DNA of 64,000 bases, taken from contig NC_092581.1 of the NCBI RefSeq assembly GCF_037975245.1, positions 17,909,303 to 17,973,302 of the forward strand, read 5' to 3'. The notes under the pieces were generated by a model. It was not told where the DNA came from, did not search any database, and worked only from the letters and a program-made list of their open reading frames with translations. The position numbers and the translations under genes were made by a program. This DNA is from Apostichopus japonicus (taxonomy: Eukaryota > Echinodermata > Holothuroidea > Aspidochirotida > Stichopodidae). Of the stretch, positions 58,501-64,000 are shown in pieces; the stretch's first letter is position 1; each line of letters starts with the position of its first letter.

Positions 58501-61500
58501 TGTTTATTTATGTATATGTACAGCTTCGCATCCCTTACGTATAGCTGTCTCACACATCTAGGGTGCCGTGTACTTGGGATAGGAAGCGCTGTCTTAAACA
58601 GATATTCATATCTGCCACTCTCTACATTACGTCGAGCATATAGAAACGCCTAATCCTTAGCTCATTTGCTTTTACAGTATAACTGGTTCAGTGGTTTTTT
58701 TCAGATACCCACCCCCCCCCCTCCTCACTCTATACTTCACCGAAATATCCTCTCATTATCAAGAGCACCCCTCCCAATCCAACTGAGCCCTTGGTGCGAA
58801 ATATAGTTGCCGCTCTACATCGACTGTCACTCAGCCTCTCGTGACGTCAGTATATACTCGTCTTCATTCGTCATGTTATTCAAAACACTCACACCTTAAA
58901 TAATAAAAATAATATTGTGTGGACTGTCAGCTGTGTGTGTTACCTGTAAAGAAGCGGTCATGAGACTACTTATTCCCTCTGGATAGTTCAGAGCGATCCG
59001 GGCATCGATCGAGGATTTCAGAGAGCCACCTTTCTTGGTAATGGTTACGCGGTCAGTTAATGGTCTGGCAACTACAGCAAACGCTCCACATCGACTGGCT
59101 CTAACCTCCATGAAAGGACCCTATAAAAGTAAATAAAAAATAGGGGTTAGCATGAATGTCTGTAATTCTAGCCAAATACATATGGACCCAATAACTGACT
59201 TTAATAATAACCGAACAACCAACGCCCAGCAGTCATAGTTTAAAGTATTGATTGCAATCAGTATTCGATTTATTATCCCCTTTTCCCCGTTTCTTCAACT
59301 TTTTCGATAAGATAATGTATATGAGGACAACTTTGATACAGTAAAGCCTATCAATTTTAGAGATATTCTTTTATTAGTGCGATAGAGATATACGTGATAA
59401 TTAGAGCGTGTGACTGGAATGAAGAAATTGGAGAAACAGAATCTTCTTCTAAAACAAAAGCGATATGGAATTAGACACTATTATTTATATTTCTTGTTAC
59501 TATACTTCGTCTACTACGATACATCACGATATACCGTCACCTCAACTTCAATACAACGTCTTAATCCCTTATTCTAATCCCTTAATTCTTATTCGATAAG
59601 TACGTGCCTTATGTTCAGGAAAGACGCTTTCTTGAGCCAACGTTGGTAGAATGGACCACGTAGGTTCATTATCCAGTTTCATCTTTATTACAAGTTCGCG
59701 GGTGCTTGCCATCCTTGGTGTCACTGTGTACGGTATGGCAACAACAAGCCGGTGTTCTCTCTTTCGGGTTTTCTGTTGGTTACCTGAATCATCAGTTCCA
59801 CCTTCTAAGTCAACATCTGTTTCAAAAACATGGAGGGGAGATTACTTCAATTGGGAAACTTCTGAATAACGCGATATTTGGCCTCCTGTAGAATTAAGGT
59901 TATTCTCTGCAAATTCCTTCATTATGCGTAGTTCTTAAGCCCAGCTACCCCCCCCCCCCCACACACACACGCACACATACACACTGGAAAAGCTGTGGGC
60001 CTCATGAAAAAGCTTTGGCCTGCACCCTTAAAAGAGAAGTCTAGCTACGCCCCCGGTTAAACGATGTCTCGGTTCGCCATTATAATTCACACTTTCGAGT
60101 TTTCACTCCGACTTTTTCTAACACATCTCACGATACTTTGATGTAGCGCAAGTATGTCTTATAGTATGAATCCATGTAGTGAAAGCTAACTAATTCCTCC
60201 ATTCATATGTACAAGGAACAATATTGTGGGGACCCGATGTGAGCTTACCAACCTTATAATAAAGTTTGGACCTATATATAGCTTTGCATGCATGGGTAAA
60301 AGCTCCTTTAAGCCGGACTGCACTGTAACCGTGTTTGGGCTAGGTATAATATACAGCTGCAGGAGTACGTTAGTGTGTAAATAGTGGGGGAGCAGGTAAG
60401 TGAAGAACACTGCAGACAATTGTTTCTGCCTTACCATTGTTACCTTGTTCTCCTGCAGTTGCTTCTTTTCCCTCCGTCTTCTCCCCTTCCTCTTCCCCGT
60501 TCTCCTCCCCTTTCTCATCCAACTTCTCCTCCCCCTCCTCATCCCCTTTCTCATGCTGTGTTTGTTCTTTGTCCACATCCTTGATATTTTCATCCTCTTT
60601 GTCGTCACTGCCAGCATTTTCATTGCTGTCCTCTTCTTCAGCAGCTTCTTCAAAATCATCGTCCTTGCTGTAATCTTCTTCTGACGTCACTTCCGCTAAC
60701 ATTATGACGTCACTTACAAGTTCTTCACAATCACCGACAACTGATGAGCTGAGATCGGGAGCCAATCGGCAGGTAAACATGTTAGGGTTCTCCTCAATGT
60801 CATCGTCATTGCTCCTGATGATGCAACCAATTACTGAATCATCTTCATCATGTGACAGACGAAGTCTGGCAAGTGAAAGAAAAGTAAAAATGTACACTGC
60901 AAAACACAAATATGGTGCCACATTTTCAATATAAAACCTAGATCAGACTTTGAATAAGATATATGTAACAATTCAGTCGCAATTAATGGTACCTTAATTA
61001 TTAAAGGTTTACGCGAAATAATTTTATACGATTGCAAAACTATCACGATTCCTGAACCACCAGAAAATGCCAATTAATGAGACCAACGGACCAACCCGTC
61101 TCTCTAACCCAAATCACCGCCACACATATCCTTCAGCGACTTGTAAATCACGGGGCAAATTTGGCAAACTTTTAATCATTCGGTCTTCGTACATTACTAA
61201 TTATGTATCTCAAATTTTCATTTATTGCTTTCAGTTTTAGAAATATTCATACATATCACTGATGTAACATTAAACTCACGGATAATGCGGCCACTCTAAT
61301 GGTTTCTGGCTTCGCTGGGATGACCTACTGGAAGAGGGTCGTGGACTTGATAATTCAGTCGTTTCATCATGTTGTGATCCTTGACTAGCAGGTCTTGATG
61401 TGCTGCTTGGAGGTCGTGAAGCTTGACTTGATGATCTCGATTGCTCTTTGTTACTCTCAGAACTGTCGCCATCTTCTTTTGTAACGTCATCGGTAACATC

Positions 61501-64000
61501 ATTCTCATCACTTGCGATTTCTTGTTTCGAGTTTGTATCTTGTGATTCTTCAGGACTGTGTCTCTTCTCTGTACCTGCGTCCTTTTCATCTACGCCGCCA
61601 TCTTGGATTGGAGGTATCCTTTCTTCATCTTGAATCTTGTCTTCGCCAACTTTGGTATCAGTGTCGTCTGCCTTCATCTTTCCCTGCCTCTCATCCATCT
61701 CCTCCTCTTCATCAGTGTGTTCATCTTCCTCGAGTTCAGCTGCTCCGTCTGTCTCAGACGTCCCCTCTTCTGTGTGTATGACGTCATCAACTTTTGCTGC
61801 TTCCTTTTCTGCGTCCTCCGCCATGACGGCTGCTTGCGCTGCAGCGAGTTCTACCTCTGCAGCTAGCTGACTGGTCTGAGAAACCTCAAGAGCAAGACGT
61901 GCTAGGGCTGCTCTTGCATTACTAAGAGAGACCTGTGCCTTGGTGTCACCCACTTTGTTATCTATGATTTGGAATAAGACGAAATTTTTAGAAAGGGTTC
62001 AAAGTGGAGAAAGTTGGCATAAACGAAAATGTATGTGGACTCATTCAGTCAATTGATTTGTAAGTACACATAGAATGTATTAATTGTAAATGAACAGGTA
62101 AATTTAGTTTAGTTGAAAAATAGGAACAATTAGAGGGACCTAAAGTCTATAAGCTAGAAAAGTTCTTCTGTTGGACAGCATCTTCGTAAAAAAAAAATGG
62201 TCCTGAATTAAACGCGACAAGATTGTAAACTTTGTTTTCAGTTTGAAGTGCTCAATCAACTTAGCATGGCAGGTATTTCAATATTTGTTGTGTAGCTGTA
62301 CTCAAACAAGATAAGTCTCACCATGAAATACCGTCACCATGGAGACACAACGCTTAATAGTCGCCATTACAATACAACAGGTATAGCGTGTTGCTTACCG
62401 TGGAAATATAAACCACCCGTTTCACCAAATGCTGGAGTAGACACAGTCTTCAAAATTATGGATCATTTTGTAAGGAATGGACTAATGTTTCGATTTTATT
62501 GATGATTTGATTCCTTTTTTAGTTACGATGTTATACCTGATGTACAAATGGACTATTTGAATACCATAAGAGCCCTGGCAAATGTTTGGCTTTGTACCAC
62601 TGACGAATATTAATCGACCTATAGTTACATGACCAAGGAAGAGAGAGAGAGAGACATAGAAAACACGTCCTTATTTTGAAACTTGCCCTTGCTTAGGTAC
62701 ATTTATAAGTCCGGTCATTCAATTTAGCTTTTAAAATTCGTCGAACACTTATAGAGCCCCCCCCCCCTCCTCCCGGCGCCGCCCACCGCTCCGTCCGTTC
62801 AATGTTACGGTTCCCTTGGTTATTTTACATGGGTATGTAGGCTTATATAAGATATTCTTCTTCAATCGTGAAATTATAACAATATGTATAATTATGTTAA
62901 AAAAGCAGAAATTTTTCTGGTACTTACCTTACAACTATTGCAACTATATTCAGATATAATATACAGCTTTAAGTAAAAGATGAACCTCTCCAGAAATAAA
63001 TAAAACGTGATAATACAAAGTTATCTGCTCTAGGAATGAATTTCTTCTGAAATTACAGTTATGTTATTTTCTCCTGAAATTAGACACCTTGCTTGCTGTA
63101 AAAACTATCAGGTATAAAGTGGCGTAGTACACGCCGTCGGGCAGTCAAACTGTTGCACCTTCATAACTTCCAAAGAGGGTTGCCTGGTCCATGTTTGCTC
63201 AAAACACTTTAGGACTGTTAGCCGTGACTAAGAAACTTTGATCTTTGGATAACGACAGAGGGTATATATAAATGGTCAATATTTACACAAATTAACGCGA
63301 GTGGAGGGCGTCGTCTAAAGAACAGACTATGTGCAGAAGTATTCATACATGTATTTTTCAAGGTATGACATGAATGGTCCCAGCTCTAAAGACAGTATCA
63401 TAATATCACAGTAAGCATACATGGTTGCAACTTATATACTCAGTGTAGTCTGAACGTTGCATCTTCTCTGACGCCCCATCCCCGATCCCCCCAAAAATTG
63501 AAAATACGATTTTTCAGTTCAAACGTATTATTGACATATGCAAATTTGATCATTTTTTGTTATCTATATAAGAAAAAGTATGCACATTCCGTGTCATTGC
63601 TTGACCTATTTCAAGACTTTGACTATTTTCGTATAATGCACCAACTTCCCTTCAAAAAACATTCATATATTACGTACAAAACCTGGATAATTTCCATAGC
63701 ATCCAACTCAATGTGCGCGAAGGTGCAGAACCAACAGGAATGAGTGTATGCACAATTTTCTATCACGTTATTGTTTTGCAAACTTAGTTCTTTTTTTTCT
63801 ATATTTGTTCCTTTATATCTTTGATTCGGATCTATTGATTATTCGATTGTTTGTTTGCTTTGATTTTTTCATCTTCAGTAAATTTTTTAATCGTTCCCTT
63901 TAATATCTGCGGCACTGATGACAATGATAAAGTAAAAATCTCAAAGTAACTTCTCACCTTCATTTTTGTCTGAGTTTGTTGTCTTCTCTTCCCTTCCAAT
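55230..64000 (-). CDS. DTHD1-like ZU5/UPA/death-domain protein, N-terminus beyond the right edge
   Basis: Ten exons on the minus strand join in phase: 64000-63958 (partial), 61961-61280, 60865-60444, 59816-59608, 59120-58944, 58037-57781, 57390-57229, 56829-56569, 56138-55787 and 55592-55230 (TAG), about 975 codons. In order: an Ala-rich helix (LARLALEVSQTSQLAAEVEL), a very acidic Glu/Asp/Ser region, then CGAFAVVARPLTDRVTI and a ZU5-like strand set (KKGGSLKSSIDARIALNYPE). A UPA-like region and a Lys/Glu-rich insert follow, and finally a death domain (WLATELGNEWESLANYLGI). This order is that of death domain-containing protein 1 and resembles PIDD and UNC5 tails. The function is poorly known; a signalling scaffold is inferred. 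The donor at 59608 would be GC rather than GT. Confidence 0.72.
60444..61961 (-). other. Acidic, disordered N-terminal exons of the DTHD1-like gene
   Basis: Exons 61961-61280 and 60865-60444 encode about 360 residues dominated by Glu, Asp and Ser/Arg. They include EEDSNENAGSDDKEDENIKD and an SSRSSQRSQ-type basic-serine stretch, after an Ala-rich amphipathic helix. The two exons share phase with their neighbours. The complementary strand gives Ser/Phe-rich open frames, which are shadows. Confidence 0.75.
61962..63957. other. Intron of the DTHD1-like gene
   Basis: About 2 kb between the exon at 61961 and the partial exon at 63958. I see AT-rich sequence, a GA microsatellite at about 62641 and a run of C at about 62757. 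No exon or mobile element was recognised. Confidence 0.5.

Noticed and set aside
60370-60684. Plus-strand Ser/Phe/Pro-rich open frames opposite the acidic exon
   Set aside because: Mirror images of GAA/GAG-rich coding sequence of the DTHD1-like gene.
1-64000. Bacterial-style systems, CRISPR arrays, viral insertions or toxin genes
   Set aside because: None seen. All repeats are interspersed or tandem eukaryotic types, and all well-supported genes are spliced animal genes.

Overview
This is eukaryotic genomic DNA from an invertebrate animal. Genes are split by GT-AG introns, and the window is AT-rich with microsatellites, long G or C homopolymers, MITE-like elements and tRNA-derived SINEs. The proteins are closest to deuterostome orthologues. 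My guess is an echinoderm, possibly a sea cucumber because of the SINE with a TACA-repeat tail, but the sequence alone does not prove it. There is no bacterial operon, CRISPR array or phage.

Layout: (1) about 0.9-3.9 kb, minus strand: a small unrecognised gene, head-to-head with LTN1. (2) 4.08-29.1 kb, plus: LTN1 (listerin, the ribosome-quality-control E3 ligase). All 30 coding exons join in phase to 1,847 aa. (3) 31.8-36.6 kb, plus: EIF1AX-type initiation factor eIF1A, 5 coding exons, 148 aa. (4) 41.0-47.8 kb, minus: EED, the H3K27me3-reading Polycomb subunit, 11 exons, 444 aa. (5) 47.9-54.1 kb, plus: NDUFB4, a complex I accessory subunit, 3 exons, 110 aa, with its start codon 143 bp from that of EED. 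(6) 55.2 kb to beyond the right edge, minus: a DTHD1-like protein (acidic N-terminus, ZU5-like and UPA-like regions, death domain), N-terminally incomplete.

The genes are unrelated housekeeping, chromatin and signalling genes rather than a functional cluster. Both head-to-head pairs probably share compact promoters. The unusual material is in the introns: a minisatellite in EED built from copies of its own exon 9 / 5' splice-site junction; a 21-bp minisatellite in EIF1AX whose unit recurs singly in NDUFB4; a 540-bp polypyrimidine tract in LTN1; three copies of a TTAA-flanked MITE; a hAT-like element carrying a second TIR element; and two SINE families. I found no convincing undescribed multi-gene system. 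The EED splice-donor minisatellite is the strongest novelty candidate.

Exon boundaries were placed by hand from splice consensus, reading-frame continuity and remembered family sequences. Untranslated regions and transcription starts are not resolved.
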